Shown piece after piece: positions 12,901-26,584 of a stretch of DNA of 64,000 bases. The DNA comes from Dasyornis broadbenti (taxonomy: Eukaryota; Chordata; Aves; Passeriformes; Dasyornithidae): positions 5,440,081 to 5,504,080 of the forward strand of contig VZRN01004407.1 in assembly GCA_013397935.1 (NCBI GenBank), written 5' to 3'. Within the stretch, counting starts at the first letter, position 1; the number at the start of each line of letters is the position of its first letter. The notes beneath the pieces were generated by a model, which worked only from the letters and a program-made list of their open reading frames with translations, did not search any database and had not been told where the DNA came from. The translations under genes were made by a program, and so were the position numbers.

Positions 12901-14379
12901 GCCATGCCTGAAGTAATGGCAGTAAAACACCACTGAATGAAGTTTCAGATTGTGAGAAGGAAGGAGTTTGTGGGTATTAAATTAAGAACTGTATCATAAC
13001 ATCCACATAAATGGGGGCTAAATTAACACTTTACAACCAGCCTTTTACTTCTGAACTCATGAGCACTTTATTTTGTGGCCTGCATATTCTTGTCATAGGG
13101 CCTTGCGGGCATGTGGAATTACACAAAGCAATGTGCGCATCATTAATCTTTCAGATATATTATGTTGTCAAACTAATTTATTCCTAATATATGGAGAATA
13201 AATAACATATTGAATAAGAGATGTACTGAGACCCATTTTCCCTCCAAACAACAACATGAAATACTTTGGACCTTCAAATTTTAGCAATATATGCCTATTC
13301 AGAATTGTGCTTTCTTTATTTTTGTGTATATGTACTTCCCTAAAATCCATTTTTGCTAGATCAACAAGTGTTTAAATTGCTGATAGCCTTTATTTACTCT
13401 AAATTGCATATACATACCATTACTATGTTTTCAGTAACAAAAGCCAAACTTCAATAAAAGACAAAAAAGAAAAAATTTTTGAAAAGCTATATTAAGTTTT
13501 AAAGAGTCAAAAGCTAAGAAAATGGCACATTAATAAAACTTACTGGAGAATGTATTTATGTTTATATCTATCTGTATATTCATATCTAGCTTGGTACTTT
13601 GTGAAGTGCCTTACTTAAAATCTAGAGTTAAATTATGAAAATAAAGAAGATATTTCATAGACATGGAGTACCTCACTTCTTGATAGCAGTTCCTTTGTCA
13701 AAGTTAGCTGAGGCTCTTTTGCCATGGTGGTTGGGTTAATTTTGTTCTTTCGTGGCTGCATAGCAGTGTTTTAAAAATTTTCTATTCATTTTATGTTTTT
13801 TCAGCTGTCGTGACTGGTTGTCTTGTACCATTCCCCTTGAGTGTATGTGTGTATTTTTTTATTTTAAACAATAACATTATATGTCCAGATAGGGGTCCCA
13901 TTAACTTTCTATTTTACTAGAAATTGGCAAAAATTGCATCAAAGGGTTTAGTTTCGTAAGTGATATTTTTGGTTGTTATTGAGTGGTGGTTGCTGGTTCC
14001 TTCTTTTTCACCGTTATTGTGAATTTTTCACCACTTTGCATGACAGAGCAAGAAGACAGCAATGCTCACCTTCACATTTCATGTTTCTGAGAGGCTTTTA
14101 TGTAGTCTATATTTAAAGCAAAAAGATAAGAAAACAGATGTAAGCACTTTCATGATAGGCAGAGGCATTTGACTGTCTCAAACTAAAGTTTTTATAAAAA
14201 GCATGTGAAACTGTTATTTGATTGGAAGTATCAAGGAAGATTGGCTAAAAATTTCCTTGCAGCCTTTCCTAACTAGTGGGTCCCCTATAGCAGAATCAAA
14301 TAAAGCTAATTTGGAAGATTCAATTAAAATTAATTTAAACTTATTGTTTTGTTGGTTTTGTTCTTGTTTCACTGAGCAG

Positions 14380-14466
14380 TATATTAATCAATCCTGGAAA
14401 CCACGTCAAGATTCAAGAAGGTACATTAGGATTCTTCATTGCAAGTGATGCCAAAGAAGTAAAAAG
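14380..14466 (+). CDS. KCNMA1: KCNMA1 exon ILINPGNHVKIQEG...
   Basis: This 87-nt exon has acceptor actgagcag and donor AAAAG|gtaatt. The first base T completes the previous codon, then it reads ILINPGNHVKIQEGTLGFFI followed by ASDAKEVK, and ends with AG, completed to Arg by the first G of the next exon. It encodes the stretch after the RCK1 core and before the haem-binding segment, in the cytoplasmic gating ring. Human BK has HLKIQEG here as I recall it; this copy has HVKIQEG. Its 5' edge is the insertion point for the SRKR microexon. Splice phase is 2 at both ends. Confidence 0.97.
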
Positions 14467-17121
14467 GTAATTAATATATTTTTATCTTTGAATATAAATA
14501 TATATATTTGATTTCAGCTTTTTTTTTCCCTTTACATGGGAATGCTTCACCTCATTTTCTTTATTATCTGTTTTAAAATTCTCAGGGGGAATTGAGTTGT
14601 TACTCTTGAACTAACTACGTGCAAGTTGCTGTAGATATGAAAAGAAACAAAGAGGCTGGGTTTTCGAGTCATACTAAAAAATATGAAATAATTTGTTTTG
14701 TTTTCTCCATAATTATTTTGTCTCAGAGGAATTACTATCAGAGAGGAGGACAGAGATTACAGTTCTGTTAGTTTTGGGTTTAGAGGAGTTCTTATCTACA
14801 GATTTTAGCAAATACTTGATGTGAGTTAGCTGCTGTATTCTTTCTGTAATTGCATTAGCAAAATAATATTTATGTTCTTGTCATTTTTCTTTCATGGAAC
14901 TACAAACTATGGCCTCATAATAATAAATCAAACTACAAAATGCAGTATATCCCAACCATTGCAGACAACTTCACAGGCCCATTGTACTTGGCTGTACCAG
15001 ATTTGGAGTGAATGAAAAGGAGTTTCACGATATTGGGTTGAGGACCAAATGTGTGTGCTCTTGTTTGTTAGGATTATAATATGCTTGGAAGCAACAAAAG
15101 AGCAATGTGATAAAAGAATTTTCTAAAGAAAAATATTCAAGGTCTCTATGATTAAAAAAAAAAAAAAAGGAAGAAAAAGAATATTTGCAGCTGAGTGCTT
15201 CCTCATGATTTGTATTTTTGTTATGAGTCATGCAATCAGATTTTTACATGATGGTCTCCATGAGTGTGGTATTTTAACTAAATCCTATGATTAAAATGAT
15301 AAAATACTCAAATTATACCCTTTTTAAAGTTCCAACCTCCTAGGGATTAAATATAGTGAAATAATACCTAACAAATGCACACTTGCCATGAATTCTTAAA
15401 GTCACAACACCAAAAGAGTGAAATTAGAGAATTTGAATTCTATTTTTGTTGCAAGAGCTAAGATAGTTTTTGGCTAGGTGAAGCATACAGAAGAGAACAG
15501 TAGCGCTCCTGTCCTCTCACATTTGTAGCACCATCTCTGGAGTATGTGCATCCTGCGCTGCCTCAGGTGCTCTGCCTTGCAGCACACAGTTCTCTTCCTC
15601 TCTGCTGCTTTTTTCCAGTTGAATATACAGAACTGTCTTCACCTTGCTTTACTGAGGTGCAAATTTTCTTTCATTTATAAGGCATTTTACAGTCTCCAAT
15701 GAACTTTTTCTCAGACTGTAAGTAAAACGGCGTAGCATTTTTGACTGCTAAGGTTAGGGAGAAGTTGACTGTTTTTAAGGAGTTTAGAGAAGTTTTCCAC
15801 ATCATTTATCTCACATGTTTTATTTAATAGTGAGCTTGAAATGAGATGTCTAATACTGCCTGTCTTTTGGCAGAAGGCTTTGTTTAGAAATACCCTGCCT
15901 CCCTTGCCACATTTCTTAGCTGCTCTGTGCAAAGCAAATGGTTATCAGATGTGTTTCAACTAACAAAGCCAATTATGAAGAGTGTTCATTTCACCCTTTG
16001 AGCTATGAATCAGAGTCAGAAATATGTTCTAAAATTGAAGTCTTTTGGAGGGGAAAAGAAGATTATTTAATAAAGCAAAATTAAACATACCTGAAACTCA
16101 AATTAAATTATTCTGGTTTTGTTAATGAGGACATTTCAGCTCCCTTAAGGTAAAGTTATGCATGTTTATGTATTCCACAATGAAATATAACATATGATGT
16201 TCAATTACTCTTTCTGTTAGAGTCACTTTTGCATTTTTAGAAGAATAGTTTCCCATAAGAAACAATTATACCTAACCATTGACCACTACCCTCTGGATGT
16301 GACCATCCAGCCAATTCCTAATCCACACAGCGGTCCACCCATTGAATCCATCACTCCAATTTGGAGAGAAGGGTGTTGTGTTGTGGAGGACCATGCTAAA
16401 GGCTTTACAGAAGTCCAGATAAATGACATCTATAGTCCTTCCTTATCCGCTGATGTAGTTACTCCATCATTGAAAGCCACTAGTTGGTCAGGCGGGATTT
16501 TCCCTTGGTGGAGCTGTGCTGGCTGTCTTGAGTCACGTCGTGGTCCTCCATGTGCCTTAGCACAGCTTCTGGGAGGATGTGTTCCATGATCAGGCACAGA
16601 GGTGAGGCTGACGGGCCCATAGTCCCCAGGGTCATTGTTTCTACCCTTATTAAAGATCAACATACAATATCAATCATACAGCAACGATCAAATCTACAAC
16701 CTGAGAAATTGGCACAGGGTGCTAGACAGTGTTTAAGAAAAATCACCCTGGTATAGCCAATAAGAGCAAAAAATTCGTTATAATTTTTTTTTTTTTTCTT
16801 TGTGATGAAATTCATTGGATGCACTTTTCTAAGACGAAAGACTGGTGAACTAATACACTGTGGCATAATTATCATCCATTCTTCCAACTCCTTTTCAAAT
16901 AAAAGTATATTAAAAGAAACACTAATTTGGAGTCCTATGTTTGAAATTAATGGTCTTGCAGCAAATATTTCCTACTTTAAATGTCTAAACCTTTTCAAAG
17001 ATTAAGGGAAATTAGCGTTGGCACGTCTCATTAATTGGTCACTGCAACAAGAGGAAATATGGGGCTAATTTCATTTATATAGATTAAGAAGTGTGTCAGT
17101 TTTTCCATTCTGTCTCTCTAG
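14467..17121 (+). other. Intron, KCNMA1, with an antisense CR1 relic
   Basis: Intron of about 2.7 kb between the ILINPGNH exon and the CKACH exon. Apart from the CR1 fragment at 16276-16660 it is unremarkable AT-rich sequence with poly(A) and poly(T) runs, for example near 15150-15170 and 16785-16798. Confidence 0.8.
16276..16660 (-). mobile_element. CR1 LINE reverse-transcriptase relic, antisense
   Basis: Read on the minus strand from about 16660, the translation begins LIFNKGRNNDPGDYGPVSLTS and later gives QLVAFNDGVTTSADKEGL, followed by a KAF...HN.LLSKLE-like stretch in another frame. These match CR1 reverse-transcriptase motifs (NKGR..DPGDYRPVSLTS, LVAFYDGVTTSVDKGR, YLDFCKAFD). The frame shifts at least twice and contains stops, so it is dead. 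It is GC-richer than its surroundings and lies about 460 nt upstream of the CKACH exon, in the opposite orientation to KCNMA1. Confidence 0.92.
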
Positions 17122-17198
17122 GGCATATTTTTACTGCAAGGCCTGTCATGATGACATCACAGATCCCAAAAGGATAAAAAAATGTGGCTGCAAACGGC
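17122..17198 (+). CDS. KCNMA1: KCNMA1 exon with CKACH haem-binding motif
   Basis: This 77-nt exon has acceptor tctctctag and donor CGGC|gtaagt. After completing an Arg codon it reads AYFYCKACHDDITDP, then KRIKKCGCKR, and leaves one base C for the next codon. CKACH is the CXXCH haem-regulatory motif of BK (about residues 612-616 in common human numbering), through which haem inhibits and carbon monoxide activates the channel. The KKCGCK cysteines form a redox-sensitive pair. The second residue is Tyr where I recall human BK having Phe (AFFYCK). The exon ends at the main cytoplasmic splice site: the leftover C pairs with TT (Leu, direct to 54215), CC (Pro, STREX at 26587) or AA (Gln, candidate cassette at 49650). 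Confidence 0.97.
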
Positions 17199-20100
17199 GT
17201 AAGTAATATTTCTATCCCTCCCTACCTCTCCTTTTCATGAACAGTACAGCCCTGAAGAATACCTGTACATGTGTTTACGTGTTTTACACAACAGGACAGA
17301 AAAGCTAAGAAATAAATGCACAGCAGTATAGTAAATGCTATTTGGGTTTCTGAAGTCCATATGTTTTTATCACATTTCACACCACTGACACCTGTGTCTT
17401 CATTACAAAGTAAATTAAAGTCCAGAGCTAATAAAACCTGAAGAATTAAGTCTGGCTAGGTCTAATTGAGGAGGTTTCTGAGTTAATAATTAGACAACAG
17501 TGTAGTTTTTCTCTCATTCACAACATGCAGAAAATCAGTAATTTCAATAGTTTCCTGTAAAGAACTTATATCTGTCTTGGTGAACATGATTCTGCAAAAG
17601 ACGAAACTAGGGAATTATGCTCTATCATATAGCTATTAAAATCAATTTTTGTTGAAATAAATGAATAGTTTTACTGGAGGAAAGGGTTGTCTGGAAGAAA
17701 TTAAATATTAGCACCTCTTACTGTATATCCTTTTAGCTGTAATGCTAATATTAGGTTTAGTTAAGTTCTTAAACTATTTGGACAGTTTTTCATGAAGAAA
17801 TAATTGAGTTTTGGAATTGATACCAGATTTTGCATCTGAATTTTTATAAATATGTAGCAATCAGTGTTTTACTTATATGCACTTTAAAAGCAGTTTTTTC
17901 AGGAGCTATCACAACCACATTTTGGCCAAAGATGTGTTTGACCCATGCATATTTGTAATACTGATAGCAAAATGAGTTAGGAATCAATTTCTCATCAAAT
18001 ACATAAATATTTATGCGCATTCTATGGTATTCTGCCATGAAAAAGATCATTCAGTTCAAAAGTACTGATGAGGTTAATAGAAAGATCTCAGAAGAGTTTG
18101 ATCATGCCTATTTCGCTATTAGTTTTAGAAGGGAAAAAGTTCTCTTATTTATAGTTTGAGTCTGCATTATCACTGTACTTTTTTAGAGGATAGAAGAAAG
18201 CCTAAGCTGAACATTCTCTGCCTTTTAGAGTACCTGAAATGGATGAATTCTTGAAGATCATTTTAAAAAGGAAAAATATGTCACTGGAGTTTTTTAAAAA
18301 ACTTCCTCTCCTCCAAAACACCAAGAGTGTGGAACAATAGTATGATAGGGAGAAAGCAGCTGAAACTGACAGAAAATGGTATTTATCTTCCCAGTAGCCA
18401 CAAGGAGAGCAAAGCACATGGAAAGCATGCCTGATGTGGAAGGAATGTATGCATTGCCTAACATATTGGAAAAAAATTGTTCAAGAACAGTTTATCCATG
18501 TGAGAATGTGACCTTTGAACTGCTGCCAAAGCCAATGAGTCTGCTGAGTAAGTTCTGGTAAAGCCAGTTACAGATGCCTTAGGGTGCCTGTAACTCTCAA
18601 ATGAAATCTTTTTTCCAAATTACTCAACAGTTAAAGAGAAATATGTTACCTGTTTAATTTTATCTGGTTCTGTCAGGAAAAAACCCCCAAACAAACCAAG
18701 ACCTATTTTATTTCTATTTTCTTTTCTACTCCTCCTTCACATGGTGTATGCTTCATGTCCTGCTTAAAAAAGTAAATCCCAAAGATCTCTCAGTTTGATG
18801 CGAGATCTACAGTTTTCATTGTCATCTGTTAGAAGATAGGAATCAGGAACTCACATTATAAAGCTTAAGGGCCCTTTATTATACATTAATGAGAATCAAG
18901 GTAACCTTCTCAGTACTTTGAAACCTGTGAGGAAAAGAGGATATGACCCAGCCAACACAATGGATATTATCAGGCCATGGAGAGGCAAGGGTAACAACTT
19001 CTGTACGTAGCGGTCGGAAAGATTACAAATGGCATGGTCACACATATCAGTCCAATAAATGAAGGGGTGTTGGACAGATGAATAAACAAAATGATTGAGT
19101 TACTGAGGCAGAAGTAGGAGGTGGCTCTCACAGCTGGTGCAGTGAGCACTGAACACTAAGGAGGGAATCATCCAAGTTAGGTGAAAAATAATGGTAACTG
19201 AGAATGAAATCCTAAATTTCCCTTTCATTGTCTCCCCTCTCCTCAGTCTTCCCTCTCTCCTCCTAGACACGTCATGTTTCCTAGACATGAGGGGTCACAG
19301 ATACCATGATAGCAGACAACCCTTAGTGGAGCTGAGAACAGCTTTCAATGGGGAGCATGCTCACAAGTATTAGAAATAATGCAGTTGCTTTGCTTTTAAA
19401 GAGCTGTCAGTCAGCAGAAAAATTAAATGGAAAATTTCAACAGTAATTAGTGATTTTTGGCTCTCGAATTTTGTTGACAATTTTGACATCCCTTTTACGG
19501 GACCTGCTTTTTGGGTTTGTTTTTCTTTTTAAGGTAAGTCTTTAGTGTAGTCTGTTATTCACATAAAATGTTTTAGCTTTTAAATCACTAATCACTTTTG
19601 AAAAAACTTAGATATGTTATCCATCTGTAAATGGTGCAAATCATTGGTCTTAAAAATGCAGTTCTAACCAAAACAAAGTATAAATTGGGAAAACTTTCTT
19701 CCTGTTGAGTTAGGAAACTGTCAACTGCTCTGTCAACGTCTAATATGTTATTTTGTCAATTTGATTTTCAAGACATTGCATACACATGCATCTGTATAGT
19801 TCTACATGATGAATACAGATTTTAATGAGCAAGTAGCATAATAATTAGAGGCAGCTGAATGTGGAAAATATGTAAGATGAAAGGAAAGGTTGTATATAAA
19901 AGTATTGACACATTCAGGTGAATTAAATGTCAAAGAATATCTTTACATGGAAAACTTAATTATGGTGGCACTAATTAATGCAGCTTCCCATGTTGCTTAA
20001 AACCCACATTCTTTAATAATGTATCTGAGGTTGCACTTGAATTTAGATACTTTCTGAACATTAGCTTGGGGTATTGTTGGGGTCTAAACATGAGTCTGAC

Positions 20101-23100
20101 CTACATAGCCATTTGTCCAAACTTGTTAGGCCTAATATTAATAATTCAGGGCAGATCAGTACATTTCTACAAGGCCAGGGATAATTCATGTAATCTCGCT
20201 TTCCTTTTGCAGTTTCTTTGCCATCCGTTTTTCCTTACCCATCCCACTGCCTGAGTTACACATAAATGCTGATGGCACATTGTCCAAAGAAATACTTGTG
20301 TGGAAATTCTATTCACAGATTGGTTTTTTTTTTAATGTTTTCAATCTCTTTCCTATTCCATTTAACGGTACTTTTGCAGCAAGAGGCCAAATATATGTAT
20401 ATATTTCTATAAAATGCAACCACGTTGGGATGAAATCTCTATTCTGGATGACCTATTCCTCCTGTTTCTTTTATTTTGTGCAACAGCTATGGTCTAATTC
20501 TCTATATATTTTTTCCAGTGACAGTGCTTGCTGCGAACGGTGGGGGTTGAACCCCAGAGGGGACATATCATGTGTACATTGATGTGTTTGAAGGAATTTC
20601 TTGTAATCTATGACAATTGACAAACTTTTGATTTATTTTTCCTCTTGCTGCCTTGGAACACGGCCCCTACTATATTTTAACTGCACACTGATAGTGATCT
20701 ATTGTGAGTAAAAATGGGTTCCCTGTAGCCCAGAGTGCGGTCCAACCTGTCTTTCTCTAGCAGAGAGTATTTTTGTTCAGTATTTTGGTTCTTTTCTTTA
20801 TTTATGTTGCATGTAGCAGTGACGTCATACCCACAAGTTTCTCATTGTTTACACCAATGGAGATTAGGGTGACGTTGAAGAAAATACAGCAGTTTCCCCC
20901 TTCTTCCACCTATTTGCCCCATTTTTCCATAAACTTATTTTTATCCCTATTTGAACATGAGATCTTGGCAGTAATATTCCTTGAAATTATTCTAGAGATA
21001 TCTCATTAATTTTTAGGGATATTGGTTAGGCTGGGGTAACCTATAGCACTGTTTGCCTGGTTAAGTACCATTCAACTGTCAGATCCCTGTTCAGTTTTTC
21101 AGTACTTTGTCCTTTCCATTACACAGCTGACACAAAGAGCAACACAGCAGTCTTTTACTGTCCTTATCTACCTTTTTTCTTCCCAATGCCAGAAAGAAAG
21201 AAGAGTTATGGGGGAAAGCCAGACAGTGAATTAAAAATGTGGCTAAATTTTAATGTATAAACCCAGAGATATCTTCAACAGGAAACAAGCTGCAGTGATT
21301 ATTTTCCTGAGCTTGCTGGTTTTGACATTAATTACATAAGTAGACACACACTGACTTTTTGGGACCTTAGCTGTAAAGTTTTACATTATTGTTATGTATA
21401 GAATATGAACTTTATGGACCACTTCATGTCAATCTAGGTCATACCACTTAAAAGTGTACAGAATCTATGAAGGCTCTCATCAGCCCCTTTCAGTGTGTTA
21501 CACTCATGGTAAACACAGCATTTGGGACATGGAAAGAATTTGCTGCTTAGAAATACAAGTGCTGCAAGGAAATGTACTGGTTATAGGGCAGTGTTGGGAT
21601 TATATGGGCTTGTTCTTTCAAACAGCAAGGGGGATCAAATATCTCGTAGCTGCAGTACAGCATCGCTGTGCCAGATTGAGCTGTAACTGTACTATGTAAC
21701 TGCAGCTGTTCTAAGTAAAGGAGGCCATGAGACTTCAACATTTTACCAGACATTCTGAATCTATTGTGTGAAAACATTTCAGGTCTTAATCAGGATTGAG
21801 GTATGTTTCCTCTCTCAGATGTACACACTGTAAGATCCTGCAAAGAATCAAGGAAGAATTTATGCTCCTGAGAACGTTCTGGCCATCTTGAAATTATGGT
21901 GGCCTGTGTGATGATTATCATTATTTATTATTTATTTTATTGCGGTGCCTTCTAACTACACTAAAGGTTTGAGATCCTGTTGTGAAAGAAAATATTCAAG
22001 GAGAGAACAGAAATTTCTCAAAAAATCTATTTTTAACCAATAGAATGACACAGCAGAAAGATGAAGCATCAGGAAAAGGCAGATTGTGAAACAGGTCAGC
22101 ATGATAAGAATCAATAAGAAAACATAAAGAAATTAATTTCTATGGATGAAATGGTGAATCCTGTTGCCTTTGAGGCAAAATGCTGGAAGTAATCTGGATT
22201 TATCTGAAGCAATGTATTTATTTAAAATATATTTCTGTGTTGAGACCTTTCTGAACTGAAGAAATTGTTTAAATAGTAATAAATAAACAAATAAAAGAGT
22301 TCTTCATGCTATGAAAGAACTAGAAAAGAAAAGGTCATGTAGTTTTGATCTGTTTTTTTTTTTCCATTTCCCCAATAGCTTAAATTTGTTCAGAAATGCA
22401 GTTTGCTTTGAGAGTATACTGGCTGAGAGCCTTCTTTAAGGTAATGAAGGAAAGGTCATGATCAGATTTGAAAATTAAAATGAATTGGTCTATAAATGTG
22501 GCATTACATCAAAACCAGTGAGTCATTCTTATATCTACTAAATGAGGGCAAAATGTCCACTCAGAATCCCCAGCTGTTTTTACAGTTTTGACTTAGAATA
22601 GCACCATGGGAATTGGAGCCAACCAGTAACCAGTTGTCTTTGATTGCAAAAATTGCAAGACAGTGAACAAGCTCACTTGCTAGTCTTGAAGTTGTCTCGT
22701 AAAAATTAAATAATGGAGAGATACATTTGCCTGTTGTGTTAAGGTTTATAAATTCTCACAAACAGTTTAAGATATGCTGCTGTATTTTTCAGGAAACTGA
22801 AACTGTGCTGGGGGAAGTCCTGTCTGTGTTTCAGTCTCATGATGCTACCCAGCATTGCTGAGAGGCGATCACACCAGTCTGGTCGTCCTTTAATGCTGAT
22901 GTTTTTTCACTCGTATTTTGGATCATGAGAACTGGATGAATTGAAATGACGCTGTGTATTTCAATTCTGAAGTGTATTGGGACCTTTTTTATACCACTCG
23001 GTGTTCAGGAAAGCTCCCGTTCCTGCTCCTAGGCAGCTGCTGCCTGAGAGAGATCCACTAGATGTCATCAGAGCTCTACTCTGGCTGCTGCTGAGTCCAG

Positions 23101-26021
23101 GGAAAAGCACTGTAGTGACGGGAGCAGTACCAGGATGGGGCACAGCCTATAGTTTAAAAAAAAAAAATCAGGAAAGAAGAAAGGATACTTTGTTCTGCTT
23201 TCTTGAAAAATAAAAAAAAAAAAGAAAAAAGGAAAAAACAAGAAAAAGGAGCTGTTCCTTGACATTTTAGGTAGAGAATATTCTGCAGTTTCCTTTGCTT
23301 ATTTTTGCAGCTGGAAATATTTCCCATTACTGTTTGTGAACTCTAAGTAACACTTCAGATCCAGACAATCTACACATTTTAACTGTACTTTTTGAGCTTT
23401 TGAGATCAGAAAGCAAGGAATTGTGAGAAGCTTAGACATCTAAGGAACTATTCTTTTATAGAATGGAAGGCTACTGCCTTCTGAGAAAAATTGTGTCTAA
23501 AAGTTTCTAAAACTATTTATTTACTTTATAAGTAATTGCAAGAAATTTTGCTCTGCTTTTGCTCTTAATGAGTATTTCATATATACCTTTTTTGGTGAGT
23601 AAATTATTTAAGCGGTCTTATCTTTATGTCCATGAAAACTTCCCTGATATTTTTACTGATTAATTTTACAAATGCTGTGTGATTGTCATCATACTAAGTA
23701 GAAGGATCTGTTCTTTTTTTTTTTTTCTATTCATTATACAAATAAAAATAGGGAAGTAGTTTCCTTTATGTCCCAACTTATGTTTTCACCAGTATCAAAT
23801 AACAATGCTATTCAACATTTAATAACACACTTAGGAATAGAAATGAGTTGATTCTTACGCAAGTTCTACAGGTGTCAAATAAATTTAACACTCACACAGG
23901 CTCTTCTTAAGGTCCCCCTGTCTCTCTGATGATTCCCATTTTGTGTTAATATTTATGGAAGTTTTATAGAAAATGGTATGTGTGTGGCTGAACCATTTAA
24001 AATCATTTCTGTCCTGTCTTTGATCTTGTCGCTAGTCATCCCTACTAGTAATGCGTGTTTTGTTTTATTTAAAATAAGTATTGTATTTGGTATGAATGTA
24101 ACTGACTGTATAAAAGGAATGAAGAGTAACAGCATGTTTTCTTTCCAAAAATTATTGCTCTGATATGCAGTTGCTTATATACTGTTTGAAACCCTTATAG
24201 CAAGTCCTTTCTGCTACTTATATTTCCAGGTCCAAGCCTGTTTCCTGCATGTTAATGATGTGAAATATTCAAATGATGCATGATCTCCAGAACAACTGAC
24301 AATAATAGTTAAAAACAGTCCCTGAAGGGCATTGCTTTTGAGAAGCGCCATCATGTCCTTCCCTTATTGAAGAGAAGGCCTTAAATTTCCAACTTTATTG
24401 GTTTAAGACTGATGAAAATGATACAAAAAGTTTTCCTTCCCAGCCTTCTTTGCCCTTAAGGATGATTTAATTTTAATTTTAATAAATGTGTCCTATCCTA
24501 TTACTGACTGTTGACAAGATATGGCCAGAAGTAAATGAAAACCAGGGACTGTTACTAACCAATGACATAGCAGTTGAGAATTTCTGAGCAGTGTGTTTTG
24601 CTACAGTGTTTGATTAGAAAAAGTCCTTCAAAACAGCTATAATTACAGCAAAATGGGCCTGCTTCTTACCTCACCTACCGTTAGTGTGTTTCACAAATGC
24701 CCTTTATTTTTATTTCATTTCTTTAAAAAATAAGAAAGTAGGCATACTAGAAAGACTGTCACACTTTTGATAACTTATTTCGCTTTTCTTTTGCTGTCCA
24801 ACTTTTCAACTTTAAAGAATGTGTTGGGAAGAGTTAGACAGAGGGAAAACATGGGAAATGCTGTTTTGAATTTTCTATGTAGTTTGAATGTGTATGCATC
24901 AAAAGCTACAGTGGAAACCTTCTTACTTAAAGCCAAGCTCTGAGGAATGATGTACCATGCAATGAACAAGCCTGATGCTGCATGATGAATTCCTGAACAG
25001 CTGTAAGATAACTCTACTAGGATGCTAAAAGAACATGGCATTAGTCATGTGAGCAAAGTTTTAGAGGAATGGAGTCGCTGCTGAAGAGATCACTCATTCA
25101 TCTCCCTCAATGCCTGTTTTCCACAATCATAATGTTACCCTTGCTTGACAAGTATACTATATGGCAAGCCATCAAGGCCTTAGAACAGGACTTGACCCAT
25201 CTGAGTGATTTCAATCCCTCTTTCGTGGTGATTGTGGGATTAAGAAACTGGAAAAAAAAATTCTTTTAAATTTAATGTCATTACCATAATGCAAAAAAGA
25301 CATCCTAAACTGAAGGTACAGGCCAGAGAAACATTACCTTTTTTCTGCATTTGCTTTTAAGGTTTTGTTTTTGCCTGTCAGTGTTGTTTTGTTTTTAGCA
25401 TAATTGAGTCAGTTCAATCTAAACCATTACCAAAAGTTGGTTCAGTGCAACATGTGAAACAGTCTAAATGGCCTTTGGATTTTTGAAGACATAAACATAC
25501 CTGATTCAGATGACATACAAAATTCCATTATAGTAATTATACATGTATTTATAAAATAGGATGCTGTATATTTCTAGAAATACATAACAAGGACATTGGG
25601 ATGACTGAAAGATAAAGATATTCTGTTTAACCTGGCACTTTTTTTTGGAATTAACACCTAAATTCTACATTCAGTAATTTTGTTCTTGATTGACATTTGA
25701 ATCCAGAGCAGAAAACATGCCAATGATTGGTTCAGCATGTTTCAGTGGACCAATGCTCTGTGTGCTTTTGGTGATGCCTTATTTGTGAACTGATCTTAAT
25801 GTCGAGCATATTTACCATTATTAGTTTTGTCTCTTATATGGGCAAATTTTGGTATTCTGTCAAGAGTTAATTTGAATACCTGAAGATATAATGTAAGCAA
25901 AATAAATTTTTTGGAAAATTTTATTAATATCTTGTAACTCTTTAATAATATGTAATTAATTGCAATAAAGGAGTTCCTTGGCACAGTTTAATACAGAGAA
26001 AATATTATCATATGTTGAAGA

Positions 26022-26154
26022 ATAAATATATATATGTATATATATGTGTGTATATGTATAATGCATATGTGCGTATGAGTGTGTGTGTGTATGTAAGAAT
26101 ATATGTGTATGTGTGTTTTTGTGTGTATACATACATATATATATTTATATATAA
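26022..26154. repeat. TA/TG simple repeat upstream of STREX
   Basis: A 130-bp alternating tract of TATATATG, GTGTGTGTGT and TATATATA blocks ending 432 nt before the STREX exon. The transcript would be UG-rich. It gives a spurious Tyr/Val/Cys-rich reading frame, which is not coding. Confidence 0.88.
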
Positions 26155-26573
26155 AGAAATCTTTGATTTTTACAGGAAACAGGTTAGGCCAAAAATACCT
26201 AATGGACTAGCAACTTTTGTTTTCATTTTAACCCAGTGGTATTAATTGTGCCAAGAGAAAAGCATATTCTTAGGATTCTGTGCTTTTATTGTGTTCTATT
26301 TTGATCCAAACACTTGACTGTAAACAGTAATTCTTCCCCATGGCTGCGGTCACCCTCTAAGACTGAACAGAAATAAAGAGCAATTTATCTTTTGCCCTAC
26401 TTTTAATGTTCATCCAAAGTGTTATCAATAATCTCATTGCATTTTTTTTTCCTGGGTCAAGACTGTTAACATTAACTAAGGCCTGTATTAAATCCCTTAA
26501 ATTACCTTCCAGCTGCCTTGTTATATATATAATCTTGCCATTAACCTGCTACTCTTCCTCTCCTCCCATCCAA

Positions 26574-26584
26574 CACATGGTTAT
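26574..26584 (+). promoter_or_regulatory. CaRRE1-type CaMKIV-responsive splicing element at the STREX acceptor
   Basis: The sequence CACATGGTTAT occupies the last bases before the acceptor AG of STREX. It matches the published consensus CACATNRTTAT for the CaMK-IV-responsive RNA element, which lets depolarisation repress STREX inclusion in mammalian neurons (hnRNP L is a reported binder). It replaces the usual pyrimidines next to the AG, so the acceptor is intrinsically weak; the pyrimidine tract (ctactcttcctctcctccc) lies further upstream. Function in this species is inferred from the match. Confidence 0.85.

Larger units (their letters stand above)
5829..14379 (+). other. Intron, KCNMA1
   Basis: An 8.6-kb AT-rich intron between the SRKR microexon and the ILINPGNH exon. 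It holds a TG/TA/CA simple repeat at 5945-6030, an antisense open frame of 148 codons at 7008-7454 with no recognised homology, and a CR1 3' end at 9820-9940. Nothing else was recognised. Confidence 0.75.
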
